Of a stretch of 64,000 nt of DNA, positions 43,829 through 53,960 are shown in pieces. Every line of letters begins with the position of its first letter. The stretch's first letter is position 1. The DNA comes from Nonomuraea candida (GTDB lineage Bacteria; Actinomycetota; Actinomycetes; Streptosporangiales; Streptosporangiaceae), in assembly GCF_000725485.1 (NCBI RefSeq), contig NZ_KL647031.1, positions 434,001 through 498,000 of the forward strand, in the 5' to 3' direction. The translations under genes were made by a program, and so were the position numbers. Under the pieces are notes generated by a model that was not told where the DNA came from, ran no database searches, and was given only the letters and a program-made list of their open reading frames with translations.

Positions 43829-43864
43829 CCCGGCCGGACCCGGTCGTCACCGGGCCCGGCCGGG
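43829..43864. terminator. second hairpin between kinase and monooxygenase relic
   Basis: 16-position stem (CCCGGCCGGACCCGGT with ACCGGGCCCGGCCGGG, one A-C mismatch) around CGTC. Serves the convergent monooxygenase gene on the minus strand or both genes. Confidence 0.65.
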
Positions 43865-43894
43865 AGGCCGGCCCTCCGCCGTCGTTCTGAGAGG

Positions 43895-45368
<1,474 letters not shown>

Positions 45369-45428
45369 CTACCTCGATCGCCCGGCCGTGACGGGAAGGG
45401 GGAGCACCCACATCGATGTCTCGGTCAT
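45369..45428 (-). CDS. 19-residue leader ORF upstream of rox-like gene
   Basis: MTETSMWVLPLPVTAGRSR, ATG 45426-45428 to TAG 45369-45371. Very good ribosome-binding site GGAGG with 8-base spacing. Its stop lies 52 bp before the monooxygenase ATG. Size and placement suggest a translated leader peptide, possibly regulating the resistance gene, but no homolog is known to me. It could also be a fortuitous frame. Confidence 0.5.
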   Translation of the reverse strand: MTETSMWVLPLPVTAGRSR

Positions 45429-45468
45429 GGGTCTCACCTCCTCGGGCGGTGTCACGGTCACCCGCAAG

Positions 45469-46935
45469 CTACAAGCCCGGGCCTCGTCCCGTCCACTCCT
45501 TTACCGGCACGGCGGGGACGACCGGCGCGGTGGGGACGACGGGGCCGATCCTGAGCACCTGCGTGGTCGCGTCCCACTCGATCCGCCCCTGCTCGATGAG
45601 CATCACCACGATGCCCGCGATCCGGTCGGAGTCGTCGTCGGAGCGCCCGTCGAGCACGGCCCCGGCCAGGGACTCGCAGTCCTGCCACCCCACGTCGGGG
45701 CACTTCCTGATGATCTCCACGACCATCTCGCCGTCGAGGAGGTCGGCCAGGTCGTCGGGCAGGGACGCGACCCGGGCGCTCGGGATCCGCCACGGGTCCC
45801 CGTCACCGATCGACCGGCCGTCGGGGCCGGCCAGCAGCCCGGCCCTGGCGAGCGCGCGCATCCCGAACTGCTCGAGCTTCTTCCACGGGTAGGCGTCCTT
45901 CGGGATCTCGCCCTTGCTCTCGTCCCGCCGCGACTGCTTGATCTTGTCGGGCGCGCCCTCCTTCGTGCGGCGCGCGGCCTGGCGGCACAGCTCGCGGCTC
46001 GTCGGCGGGCCGTCGCCTAACTCGGCCGCGATCTGCTTCATGTGGGCGTAGAAGTCCTGGCGCACCTGGGGGAAGATGCCGAAGTCCGTCTGGCGCAGGA
46101 TGGTCTGGAAGAGCGCCGAACGGTCCTGCCCGCCACCGGACGACCCTCCTGCCGTGATGCCCACCGGGTCCGAGGCCGCGACCTCGGCGCCGGAGGCGGC
46201 ACCGGAGCCGGAGCCGGAGCCGGCCGTGGCGGGCAGGTGCGGCACCGCGTGCGCCGCCGCCGCGTACGCCTGCCCCGCGGCCGTCAGGTAGACCTGGGTG
46301 CCCGGATCGACCCCCACCGTCTGGATGAGCCCGCGGTCGCGCGCCTTCTCCAGCAGCAGCGTGATGAGCCCCGGCAGGGCCGCCGAGGGGTGCGCCCGCT
46401 TGTCGAAGCGCGGGTCCTGCCGGACGAGCTGGGGGCGCACGTTGGTCTTGGCCACCGGCCGCTCCACCGTCGCCCCCTCCCGCGCCAGCGTCGCCGCGAG
46501 GCTGGCCACGGCCTGGTCGAGGGGCATCAGCTCGTCGGGCCACTCGGTGAGGATGATCGCCGTGTTGCGGGCGTAGGCGCGCAGGGGCGTGGTGAGCGGG
46601 CGCGGCGAGACCGAGCCGACGGCTCCCTCCAGGTTGAGGATGCTGTGGTGGAAGGAGTAGATGAGGACGGTGTCGCCGCTCCTCCCCGCCTCGGAGGCCG
46701 GCGTGGCCGCCAGCCGGGCGGTCTGCTCGTTGATCTCGGCCTCCGGCAGCCAGTCGCCCAGCGAAGCGAACTGGACCATGGCGGCGATCCCGCTCAGCCG
46801 CGATTCCTGGTTGTTGAACCCGGTGACGAGGGGACGCGCGGAGAATCGGCCGCCGTCCTGGGCGAGCACCGCCTCCACCAGCTTGCGTTCGGTGCCCGGA
46901 TTGGCCCGGGTGATGTCGATGATTGCTCGTACCAT
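45469..46935 (-). CDS. unrecognised 488-residue protein
   Basis: Not recognised. N-terminal about 150 residues look like an alpha/beta domain (MVRAIIDITRANPGTERKLV, DTVLIYSFHHSILNLEGAV). A winged-helix-like segment follows at about 190-225 (LPGLITLLLEKARDRGLIQT, TQVYLTAAG), then a Ser/Gly linker (about 240-275) and a helical C-terminal half (LFQTILRQTDFGIFPQVRQD, DGEMVVEIIRKCPDVGWQD) that could hold a second winged-helix. No signal peptide or membrane helix. It follows a tiny membrane-protein gene and a hairpin; a nucleic-acid-binding or regulatory role is speculation. Confidence 0.65.
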   Translation of the reverse strand: MVRAIIDITRANPGTERKLVEAVLAQDGGRFSARPLVTGFNNQESRLSGIAAMVQFASLGDWLPEAEINEQTARLAATPASEAGRSGDTVLIYSFHHSILNLEGAVGSVSPRPLTTPLRAYARNTAIILTEWPDELMPLDQAVASLAATLAREGATVERPVAKTNVRPQLVRQDPRFDKRAHPSAALPGLITLLLEKARDRGLIQTVGVDPGTQVYLTAAGQAYAAAAHAVPHLPATAGSGSGSGAASGAEVAASDPVGITAGGSSGGGQDRSALFQTILRQTDFGIFPQVRQDFYAHMKQIAAELGDGPPTSRELCRQAARRTKEGAPDKIKQSRRDESKGEIPKDAYPWKKLEQFGMRALARAGLLAGPDGRSIGDGDPWRIPSARVASLPDDLADLLDGEMVVEIIRKCPDVGWQDCESLAGAVLDGRSDDDSDRIAGIVVMLIEQGRIEWDATTQVLRIGPVVPTAPVVPAVPVKEWTGRGPGL

Positions 46936-46956
46936 GTGAACTTCCCGTGATTTGTA

Positions 46957-46986
46957 AGGAGGGACTGCGGCAACGCAGGCCCTCCT
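46957..46986 (-). terminator. hairpin between small membrane gene and 488-residue gene
   Basis: Stem AGGAGGG-x-CTGCG / CGCAG-x-CCCTCCT with one 1x1 mismatch and a GCAA-type tetraloop (TTGC on the transcribed strand). It lies 20 bp after the small gene and about 20 bp before the downstream start. Could be an attenuator or RNA-processing site within the operon. Confidence 0.6.
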
Positions 46987-47006
46987 ACGCGTCTATGTCA
47001 GCTCGG

Positions 47007-47153
47007 TCATTCGCTCTTGAGGAGTTCCTGAAGAGCTCCGACGAGAACTGCCAGCACGAAGGTCCACCCGAGGGCCGGTTCGATGAGGAACAGTACGGCC
47101 TCTACGGCGGTCACTCCGAGAATGGCGAGCCACATCCTTTCGCGCATTGCCAT
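47007..47153 (-). CDS. 48-residue two-helix membrane protein
   Basis: ATG 47153 (or ATG 47147, which has AAAGG 7 bases upstream) to TGA 47007. Protein MAMRERMWLAILGVTAVE continues as AVLFLIEPALGWTFVLAVLV and ends GALQELLKSE: two short hydrophobic helices with a Pro-Gly-Trp turn. It precedes the 488-residue gene on the same strand, so they are likely an operon. Codon use and start context support a real gene. Confidence 0.65.
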   Translation of the reverse strand: MAMRERMWLAILGVTAVEAVLFLIEPALGWTFVLAVLVGALQELLKSE

Positions 47154-47425
47154 ACCTTTCGGTGCTGATTCTCCGAGAAGGGGCGATGGCAGGATGATGG
47201 AATGCTTCAGACGGGGAGACGTACTGAGGTTCGCCGCGGCGACGTGAAACGCGGGGACGGCGCGATGGGGCGATGGGGAACGGCGTGAGGAAATGACGGC
47301 GGAAAAGGGGGACGGCTGACGACGCAGACGTGAGAAAGAGGTGCGACGATGAACGCCGGGACGCGTGACGGGAGAATGCCAGGACGCGTGACGATGCGGC
47401 CCCTGCTAGCAGCTCCGCGGAACCG
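47154..47425 (-). other. long pyrimidine-rich 5' leader
   Basis: About 265 bp between the predicted promoter (47426-47454) and the small membrane gene. On the transcribed strand it is rich in CGTC/CCCC motifs and contains a direct repeat of CCGTCACGCGTCC-type sequence (near 47345-47395). A 113-codon open frame crosses it but looks like non-coding Pro/Arg/Ser composition. Could be a regulatory leader. Confidence 0.45.
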
Positions 47426-47454
47426 AGTGTAGCCACGCGTAATCGGAGGGGCAA
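47426..47454 (-). promoter_or_regulatory. promoter of small-membrane-protein / 488-residue operon
   Basis: Minus-strand TTGCCC (47449-47454), 17-base spacer, TACACT (47426-47431): one of the best sigma-70-type promoters visible in the window. Confidence 0.65.
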
Positions 47455-47535
47455 CCGGATGCGTCCATCGGCATGGTGTACGGGTAGGAAGCGGAAGATC
47501 GGGGCCGGGCGGCCGCGGAGAAGGGGTGAGGCGTG

Positions 47536-48450
47536 ATGCCGGAGGCACATGAGATCGAGGCGCTGAAGCGCCGGCTGGGGCGGGTGGGCGTGTGGAACGC
47601 CACGCTCAGCAGGGAGTCGGCCGCGTTCGAGCGCGAGGCGGCCGCCGAGGTGGAGAGCCTGGGCTTCGGGGCGCTCTGGGTGGGCGAGACCCCCGACGGC
47701 AAGGAGGCGCTGACCCACGCCGCGCTCCTGCTGGGCGCGACCCGGCGGCTGACGGTCGCGACGGGCATCGCCAACATCTGGGCCCGCGACGCCACCGCCG
47801 CCGCCAACGGGGCGAACGCGCTGGCCGAGGCGTTCGACAACAGGTTCGTGCTCGGTCTCGGCGTCAGCCACGCGCCCCTGGTCACGCAGCGGGGGCACGA
47901 CTACCGCAGGCCGGTCGCGGCGATGCGCGACTACCTCGACGCCATGGACGCCACCTCCTACGCGGGGCCGCTGCCCGAGCGGGCGCCGCGCGTGCTGGCC
48001 GCGCTGCGGCCCAAGATGCTGGAGCTGGCCGCGCGGCGCAGCCACGGCGCGCACCCCTATTTCGTCACCCCAGAGCACACCGCCCGCGCCCGCGAGGTCC
48101 TCGGTCCCGGGCCGCTGCTGGCGCCGGAGCAGACGGTCGTGCTCGACACCGACGCCGACCGGGCCCGGCGGACGGCCCGGCAGTTCATGTCGGTCTACCT
48201 GGCGCTGCCCAACTACGCCGACAACCTGCGCGCCCTGGGCTGGGGCGAGGAAGACCTGGCCGGCGGCGGCAGCGACGCGCTGGTGGACGCGATCGTGGCG
48301 TGGGGCGACCCGGAGAAGATCATCGAGCGGGTACGGGCGCACTTCGAGGCCGGCGCCGACCACGTCTGCCTCCAGCCGCTCGCCGACAACCCCAAGGACA
48401 TGCTGGAGCACCTGCGGGTCCTGGCCCGCTCGGACGTGGTCGAGACCTGA
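47536..48450 (+). CDS. LLM-class F420-dependent oxidoreductase
   Basis: Luciferase-like TIM barrel, 304 residues, subfamily with TIGR03620-like pattern: VGVWNATLSRES, EVESLGFGALWVGETPDGKE, ATGIANIWARDA, NRFVLGLGVSHAPLV, and the terminal AGADHVCLQPLADNP. F420 rather than FMN is expected from the family in actinobacteria. GTG 47533 is an equal alternative start (AAGGGG 6-9 bases upstream). Confidence 0.9.
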   Translation: MPEAHEIEALKRRLGRVGVWNATLSRESAAFEREAAAEVESLGFGALWVGETPDGKEALTHAALLLGATRRLTVATGIANIWARDATAAANGANALAEAFDNRFVLGLGVSHAPLVTQRGHDYRRPVAAMRDYLDAMDATSYAGPLPERAPRVLAALRPKMLELAARRSHGAHPYFVTPEHTARAREVLGPGPLLAPEQTVVLDTDADRARRTARQFMSVYLALPNYADNLRALGWGEEDLAGGGSDALVDAIVAWGDPEKIIERVRAHFEAGADHVCLQPLADNPKDMLEHLRVLARSDVVET

Positions 48451-48610
48451 CCCTCGTGGGCCGGGTGCCGTTCAGGGCAAGGACCGGGAAAGGATCGGTG
48501 GCGGCGAGCTAGGGCGCGCGGGGGAGGGGGAAGGTTCCCGCGGGGGCCGGGTCCCGCCGCGACGACAGGCAGAGGGCGGTGCGGCGGGGCCCCGACCGGG
48601 GGAGTGGCCT

Positions 48611-50392
48611 GTGAGAGTCGTCGTCGATCTGACGCGCTGCCAGGGATACGGGCAGTGCGTGTTCCTCGCGCCCGGCGTCTTCACCATGCACGAGGAAGCG
48701 CTCCTGTACGACCTGCAGCCCGCGGACGAGCAGCGCGAGCACGTGCTGCGCGCCGCGGCCGCCTGCCCGGTCCAGGCCATCCACCTCGACCGCACCGCCC
48801 ACCTGACCGGCCCGGCCCACCTCGACCGCCCCGAACCCGCCGATGACAGCGCCCGCACCGACGGGAGCGCTCACCCCGGCGGGAGCGCCCACGCCGGCGG
48901 GAGTGCCCGCACTGACGGGAGCGCCGGAACCGGCGGCGGTGCCCGCGCCGACGGGAGCGTCCACGCCGACGGGAGTGCCCATCCCGTCGGGCCCGGCCCC
49001 GCCGGTGCCGGCGGGCGGCGGTCCGGGGGGAAGGGCGAGGGGCGGATCGTCATCGTCGGGGCCTCGCTGGCCGGCGCGCGGGCGGCCGAGGTGCTGCGGC
49101 GGGAGGGCTTCACCGGCACGCTGACGATGATCGGCGACGAGCGGCGCGAGCCGTACGACCGGCCGCCGCTGTCCAAGCAGGTGCTCACCGGGCAGGTCCC
49201 GCCCGAGCACACCCTGCTGCCCCGCCTGCGCGAGGTCGAGGCCGAGTGGTTGTGCGGCACGCCGGCCACCGGGCTGGACGTGGCGGGCAAGCGCGTCCTG
49301 CTGGCGGACGGCCGCGAGATCGGCTTCGACCGGGTCCTGCTGGCCACCGGCACCCGCGCCCGCCGCTGGCCGGACGAGGCCGAAGCGGCGCTCCAGGGCG
49401 TGCACACCCTGCGCGACGCGAATGACGCGGCCGCGCTGCGCCGGGCCCTGGCCGCCGGGCCGCGCCGGGTGCTGGTGCTCGGCGCCGGGTTCACCGGCAG
49501 CGAGATCGCCTCGGTCTGCCGGGAGCTGGGCCTGCCCGTGACGGTCGTCGAACGCGGCCCCGCCCCCCTCTACAACGCCATGGGCGGCGTGATCGGCGGC
49601 GTGGCCGCGCAGCTCCAGCGCGACCACGGCGTGGACCTGCGCTGCGGCACGACCGTCACCGCCCTGCTGGGTGACGGTGAGGGGCGGCTGCGCGGGGCGC
49701 GGCTGTCGGACGGCGGCACGGTCGAGGCGGACGTCGCCGTGGTGGCGCTCGGCTCCATCCGCAACGTGGAGTGGCTGCGCGGCTCCGGCCTGGCCGCCGG
49801 GGTGTGGGGGGTGACCTGCGACGCGGGCTGCCGCGCCGTGGACACCAACGGCCTGGTCATGGACGACGTCTTCGTGGCCGGCGACATCGCGCGCTTCCCG
49901 CACCCGCTCTACCAGTACCAGTTCATGACCCTGGAGCACTGGGGCAACGCGGTCGCGCAGGCCGAGATCGCCGCGCACAACATGGTCAGCGACCAGGCGC
50001 ACCGCTGGCCGCACCTGGCGGTGCCGGTCTTCTGGTCCAGCCAGTTCGGCGTCAACATCAAGTCGGTCGGCGTGCCCACGTTCGCCGAGCAGATCGTCAT
50101 CGTCCAGGGCTCGACGGCGGAGCGGCGCTTCGTGGCCGTCTACGGGCACCAGGGCCGCGTCACCGCCGCCGTCACCTTCGACCAGGCCATGTGGCTGGAG
50201 TTCTACCAGCGCCAGATCGAGCAGGCCGCGCCGTTCCCGCCGGCCTTCCGCCACGTCGGGCGGCGGCCGGACGACGGCGTTCCGGTGCCCGCCCAGGTGC
50301 CGGAGCGGCTGGTGGCCACGGCGGGGGCGACGGTCGTGGTGACGGGCCACGACCCGGCAGAGCGGCGCGCCTCGCTGGTGCAGCCGGAGTAG
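48611..50392 (+). CDS. ferredoxin-ferredoxin reductase fusion protein
   Basis: 593 residues. N-terminal [3Fe-4S]-type ferredoxin (1-62: DLTRCQGYGQC and ACPVQAIHL). Then an Ala/Gly/Ser/Asp-His linker of degenerate GSARTDGSA-type repeats (about 78-140). FAD/NAD(P) reductase domain from about 143 (RIVIVGASLAGARAAEVLR, YDRPPLSKQ, LATGTRARRWP, VLVLGAGFTGSEIASVCREL, DVFVAGDIARFP) and a small C-terminal domain. GTG start with GGGGGAG upstream. Adjacent P450 (9 bp apart) is the probable electron acceptor. Reductase and ferredoxin are normally separate proteins. Confidence 0.9.
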   Translation: MRVVVDLTRCQGYGQCVFLAPGVFTMHEEALLYDLQPADEQREHVLRAAAACPVQAIHLDRTAHLTGPAHLDRPEPADDSARTDGSAHPGGSAHAGGSARTDGSAGTGGGARADGSVHADGSAHPVGPGPAGAGGRRSGGKGEGRIVIVGASLAGARAAEVLRREGFTGTLTMIGDERREPYDRPPLSKQVLTGQVPPEHTLLPRLREVEAEWLCGTPATGLDVAGKRVLLADGREIGFDRVLLATGTRARRWPDEAEAALQGVHTLRDANDAAALRRALAAGPRRVLVLGAGFTGSEIASVCRELGLPVTVVERGPAPLYNAMGGVIGGVAAQLQRDHGVDLRCGTTVTALLGDGEGRLRGARLSDGGTVEADVAVVALGSIRNVEWLRGSGLAAGVWGVTCDAGCRAVDTNGLVMDDVFVAGDIARFPHPLYQYQFMTLEHWGNAVAQAEIAAHNMVSDQAHRWPHLAVPVFWSSQFGVNIKSVGVPTFAEQIVIVQGSTAERRFVAVYGHQGRVTAAVTFDQAMWLEFYQRQIEQAAPFPPAFRHVGRRPDDGVPVPAQVPERLVATAGATVVVTGHDPAERRASLVQPE

Positions 50393-50401
50393 GGGGAGAG
50401 C

Positions 50402-51598
50402 ATGCACGACGCCTTCCAGCGGATCCTCGATCCCGGGGGCCGTGCGGATCCGTACCGGTTCTTCGGCGCGCTGCGGGAGGAGCCCGTCGCGCGGCGGGAG
50501 GACGGCACGTACGTGGTCAGCACCTACCGCGAGATCGTCGCCCTGCTGCACGACCCGCGCATCAGCTCCGACCGGCGCAACCTCGGCGACGGCGGGCAGG
50601 CCGCGCCGGCCCTCATGACCTCCTTCATCGGCCTCGACCCGCCGGAGCACGACCGGCTGCGCCGGCTGGCGATGCGCCACTTCGGGCCGCCGCACGCGCC
50701 CGAGACGGTCGAGCGGCTGCGCCCGCGGATGCTGGAGATCGCCACCGGGCTGATCGACGCGCTGGCCGGCCGGAACCGGGCCGACATCGTGGACGAGGTC
50801 GCCTACCCGCTGCCGGTGGCGGTGATCTGCCGGCTGCTGGGCGTGCCGCAGGAGGACGAGCCGTACTTCCACGCCCTGGCCGACGAGATCATCGAGACGC
50901 TCGGGCCGGGCGAGGAGGACCGGGCCGAGCGCGAGCGAGCCCGGCAGGCCAAGGCGCTGGAGCTGGCGGACTACCTGCGCGGGCTGGCCGTCGCGCGGCG
51001 CGGTGAGCCGCGCGACGACATGCTCTCCGGGCTCGTCGCCGAGAGCGGCATGACCGAGGACGAGGTGGTCTCCACCTCGGTGCTGCTGCTGATCGCCGGG
51101 CACGAGACCACGATCAACCTCATCGCCAACGGCATGCTCACCTTCCTGCGCCGGCCCGACCTGCTGGAGCGCCTGCGCGACGAGCCCCGCCTGATCATCC
51201 CGGCGGTCGAGGAGCTGCTGCGCTACGAGCCGCCCGTGCAGTTCATCTCCTCCCGGGTGGCGCTCGACGACATCACGATCGCGGGCACCACGATCCCGGC
51301 CGGGTCGCCCGTGGTGCTCGCCGTCGCGGCCGGCAGCCGGGACCCGGCGCATGTGCCCCATCCCGACCGGTTCGACCTCGACCGGCCGCGCAACGAGCAT
51401 CTCGGCTTCGGCGGGGGAGCGCACTACTGCTTCGGCGCGCCGCTGGCCCGGCTGGAGGCGCAGATCGTGCTGGGCGAGCTGATCCGCCGGCTGCGCGGGC
51501 CGCGGCTGGTGGCGGATCCGCCGCCGTACCGGCCGAGCGCCGTGCTGAGGGGACCGCGCCACCTGCTCGTGGACTACGAGGCGGTCGCCCCCGCCTGA
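50402..51598 (+). CDS. cytochrome P450
   Basis: Bacterial class I P450, 398 residues. I-helix oxygen motif LLLIAGHETTINLI, ExxR in EELLRYEPP, heme Cys loop FGGGAHYCFGAPLARLE. Soluble, no signal. Located directly after the ferredoxin-reductase fusion with its ATG 9 bp after that stop, so it very likely receives electrons from it. Substrate unknown. Confidence 0.95.
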   Translation: MHDAFQRILDPGGRADPYRFFGALREEPVARREDGTYVVSTYREIVALLHDPRISSDRRNLGDGGQAAPALMTSFIGLDPPEHDRLRRLAMRHFGPPHAPETVERLRPRMLEIATGLIDALAGRNRADIVDEVAYPLPVAVICRLLGVPQEDEPYFHALADEIIETLGPGEEDRAERERARQAKALELADYLRGLAVARRGEPRDDMLSGLVAESGMTEDEVVSTSVLLLIAGHETTINLIANGMLTFLRRPDLLERLRDEPRLIIPAVEELLRYEPPVQFISSRVALDDITIAGTTIPAGSPVVLAVAAGSRDPAHVPHPDRFDLDRPRNEHLGFGGGAHYCFGAPLARLEAQIVLGELIRRLRGPRLVADPPPYRPSAVLRGPRHLLVDYEAVAPA

Positions 51599-51614
51599 CC
51601 GGCCCCGGGGGAGC

Positions 51615-51643
51615 TTGTCATACGACTTATGGATTCATACGAT
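51615..51643 (+). promoter_or_regulatory. promoter of hexarate-dehydratase genes with direct repeats
   Basis: TTGTCA (51615-51620), 17-base spacer, TACGAT (51638-51643). The region holds direct copies of TCATACGA (51618-51625 and 51635-51642) and an ensuing TCATACGATGACATATGA dyad-like stretch: plausible sites for the FadR-type regulator encoded at 53961-54677. Confidence 0.6.
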
Positions 51644-51687
51644 GACATATGAGTTCCCTGTCGCCGACCCCTTGAGGACCCCTCCCC

Positions 51688-52815
51688 ATGGCATCCGACC
51701 GCATCCGTCACGTCTCGCTCTCCTCCGTCACGCTCCCGCTCGACGTGCCCGTCAGCGACGCCAAGGTGCTGACCGGGCGGCAGAAGCCGATGACCGAGAT
51801 CGCCTTCCTCTTCGCCGAGATCACCACCGAGGACGGCCACGGCGGCACCGGGTTCAGCTACAGCAAGCGGGCCGGCGGCCCCGCCCAGTACGCGCACGCC
51901 AAGGAGGTCGGCGAGAACCTCATCGGCCAGGACCCCTCCGACATCGGCAAGGTCTACGACGCGCTGCTGTGGGCCGGGGCCTCCGTCGGCCGTTCCGGCG
52001 TGGCCACGCAGGCGCTGGCCGCCATCGACATCGCCCTGTGGGACCTGAAGGCGAAGCGGGCGGGGCTGCCGCTGGCCAAGCTGCTCGGCGCCTACCGCGA
52101 CTCGGTCAGGACGTACAACACCTCAGGCGGGTTCCTGCACGCGCCGATCGAGGAGGTCAAGGCGCGGGCCTCGCAGTCGCTGGCGGACGGCATCGGCGGC
52201 ATCAAGATCAAGGTGGGCCAGCCGGACATGAAGGAGGACCTGCGGCGGCTGGCGGCCGTGCGCGAGCATCTCGGGGACGGCGTGCCGCTGATGGTGGACG
52301 CCAACCAGCAGTGGGACCGCCCGAGCGCGCTGCGGTTCGGCCGGGCGGTGGAGGAGCTCGGGCTGGTGTGGATCGAGGAGCCGCTGGACGCCTACGACGC
52401 CGAAGGCCACGCGCAGCTCGCCGCCGCGCTCGACACCCCGATCGCCACCGGCGAGATGCTCTCCAGCGTCGCCGAGCACGTCCGCCTCATCGAGGCCCGC
52501 GCCGCCGACATCATCCAGCCGGACGCCCCCCGCGTCGGCGGCATCACCCCCTTCCTGCGCCTGGCCACCCTCGCCGACCACGCGGGCCTGCAGCTCGCGC
52601 CGCACTTCGCCATGGAGATCCACCTCCACCTGGCCGCCGCCTACCCGCGCGAGCCGTGGGTCGAGCACTTCGAGTGGCTCAACCCGCTGTTCGAGGAGCG
52701 GCTGGAGACCCGCGACGGGCGCATGATCGTGCCGGACCGCCCGGGGCTCGGGTTCACGCTCAGCGAGCAGTGCCGCGCGTGGGTCGTGGACAGCGTCGCG
52801 TTCGGGAAGGCCTGA
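51688..52815 (+). CDS. L-talarate/galactarate dehydratase-like enolase-superfamily enzyme (copy 1)
   Basis: Mandelate racemase subgroup, 375 residues. Capping domain first, then the barrel: KxK motif GIKIKVGQP, metal ligands in MVDANQQWD, WIEEPLDAYD and TGEML; general base region QPDAPRVGGITPF and LAPHFAMEIHLHLAAAYP. This set matches talarate/galactarate dehydratases that convert hexarates to 5-keto-4-deoxyglucarate. Part of a hexarate locus; copy 2 lies 4 bp downstream. Confidence 0.85.
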   Translation: MASDRIRHVSLSSVTLPLDVPVSDAKVLTGRQKPMTEIAFLFAEITTEDGHGGTGFSYSKRAGGPAQYAHAKEVGENLIGQDPSDIGKVYDALLWAGASVGRSGVATQALAAIDIALWDLKAKRAGLPLAKLLGAYRDSVRTYNTSGGFLHAPIEEVKARASQSLADGIGGIKIKVGQPDMKEDLRRLAAVREHLGDGVPLMVDANQQWDRPSALRFGRAVEELGLVWIEEPLDAYDAEGHAQLAAALDTPIATGEMLSSVAEHVRLIEARAADIIQPDAPRVGGITPFLRLATLADHAGLQLAPHFAMEIHLHLAAAYPREPWVEHFEWLNPLFEERLETRDGRMIVPDRPGLGFTLSEQCRAWVVDSVAFGKA

Positions 52816-52819
52816 GCGC

Positions 52820-53950
52820 GTGGGCGACCGCATCGAGTCCGTCCGGTTCGCACGCCACGCCGTGCCGCTCGCCCGCCCGGTGAGCGACGCCAAGGTGGCC
52901 ACCGGGCGGCAGCGGCCCCTGTCGCAGCTCGACGTCCTGACCTGCGAGATCGGCAGCGCCGACGGGCTGAGCGGGCTGGGCTTCTCCTACACCACCCGGG
53001 CCGGCACGCCGGCGCAGTTCGCGCACGTCAAGGAGGTCGGCGAGCACCTGCTCGGCCAGGACCCCTCCGACATCGGCAAGGTCTACGACTCGCTGCTGTG
53101 GGCCGGGGCGTCGGTGGGCCGGTCGGGCGTGGCGACGCAGGCGCTGGCGGCGATCGACGTGGCGCTGTGGGACCTGAAGGCGAAGCGGGCGGGGCTGCCG
53201 CTGGCCAAGCTGCTGGGCGCCCACCGCGACTCGGTCAGGGTCTACAACACCTCGGGCGGCTACCTCCAGGCGCCGGTCGAGGAGGTCAAGGCGCGGGCCT
53301 CGCAGTCGCTGGCGGAGGGCATCGGCGGCATCAAGATCAAGGTGGGCCAGCCGGACATGCGGGAGGACCTGCGGCGGCTGGCGGCCGTGCGGGAGCACCT
53401 CGGGGACGGCGTGCCGCTGATGGTGGACGCCAACCAGCAGTGGGACCGCCCGAGCGCGTTGCGGTTCGGCCGGGCGGTGGAGGAGCTCGGGCTGGTGTGG
53501 ATCGAGGAGCCGCTGGACGCCTACGACGCCGAGGGGCACGCCCAGCTCGCCGCCGCGCTCGACACCCCGATCGCCACCGGCGAGATGCTCTCCAGCGCGG
53601 CCGACCTCGTCCGCCTCGTCGACCTGCGCGCCGCCGACTTCCTGCAGCCCGACGTGCCCCGCGTCGGCGGCATCACCCCTTACCTCAAGGTCGCGGCCCT
53701 GGCCGACCACGCGCACCTCCAGGTCGCGCCGCACTTCGTGATGGAGATCCACGTGCACCTGGCCGCCGCCTACCCGCGCGAGTCCTGGGTCGAGCACATC
53801 GAATGGCTCTCCCCGCTGTTCGAGGAGCGGCTGGAGACCCGCGACGGGCGCATGACCGTGCCGGACCGGCCGGGGCTCGGCCTCAGCCTCGCCGGGCGGG
53901 CCGGGCAGTGGCGGCTCGACGACGTCGAGTTCCGCGCCGGCGGCCGGTAG
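52820..53950 (+). CDS. L-talarate/galactarate dehydratase-like enzyme (copy 2)
   Basis: 376-residue paralog of copy 1 with identical active-site motifs (GIKIKVGQP, MVDANQQWD, WIEEPLDAYD, TGEML, QPDVPRVGGITPY, HFVMEIHVHLAAAYP). Aligned with copy 1 at constant offset 1129 bp through the middle, where DNA is nearly identical (nine mismatches over 312 bp by eye), while the first about 70 residues and the last about 25 are clearly diverged. GTG start. The capping-domain differences suggest changed substrate preference. Confidence 0.85.
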   Translation: MGDRIESVRFARHAVPLARPVSDAKVATGRQRPLSQLDVLTCEIGSADGLSGLGFSYTTRAGTPAQFAHVKEVGEHLLGQDPSDIGKVYDSLLWAGASVGRSGVATQALAAIDVALWDLKAKRAGLPLAKLLGAHRDSVRVYNTSGGYLQAPVEEVKARASQSLAEGIGGIKIKVGQPDMREDLRRLAAVREHLGDGVPLMVDANQQWDRPSALRFGRAVEELGLVWIEEPLDAYDAEGHAQLAAALDTPIATGEMLSSAADLVRLVDLRAADFLQPDVPRVGGITPYLKVAALADHAHLQVAPHFVMEIHVHLAAAYPRESWVEHIEWLSPLFEERLETRDGRMTVPDRPGLGLSLAGRAGQWRLDDVEFRAGGR

Positions 53951-53960
53951 ATTGTCCCCC

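Noticed and set aside
47207..47548. 113-codon minus-strand frame in the leader of the small-membrane-protein operon
   Set aside because: Pro/Ser/Arg-rich translation, overlaps the predicted promoter, no ribosome-binding site.
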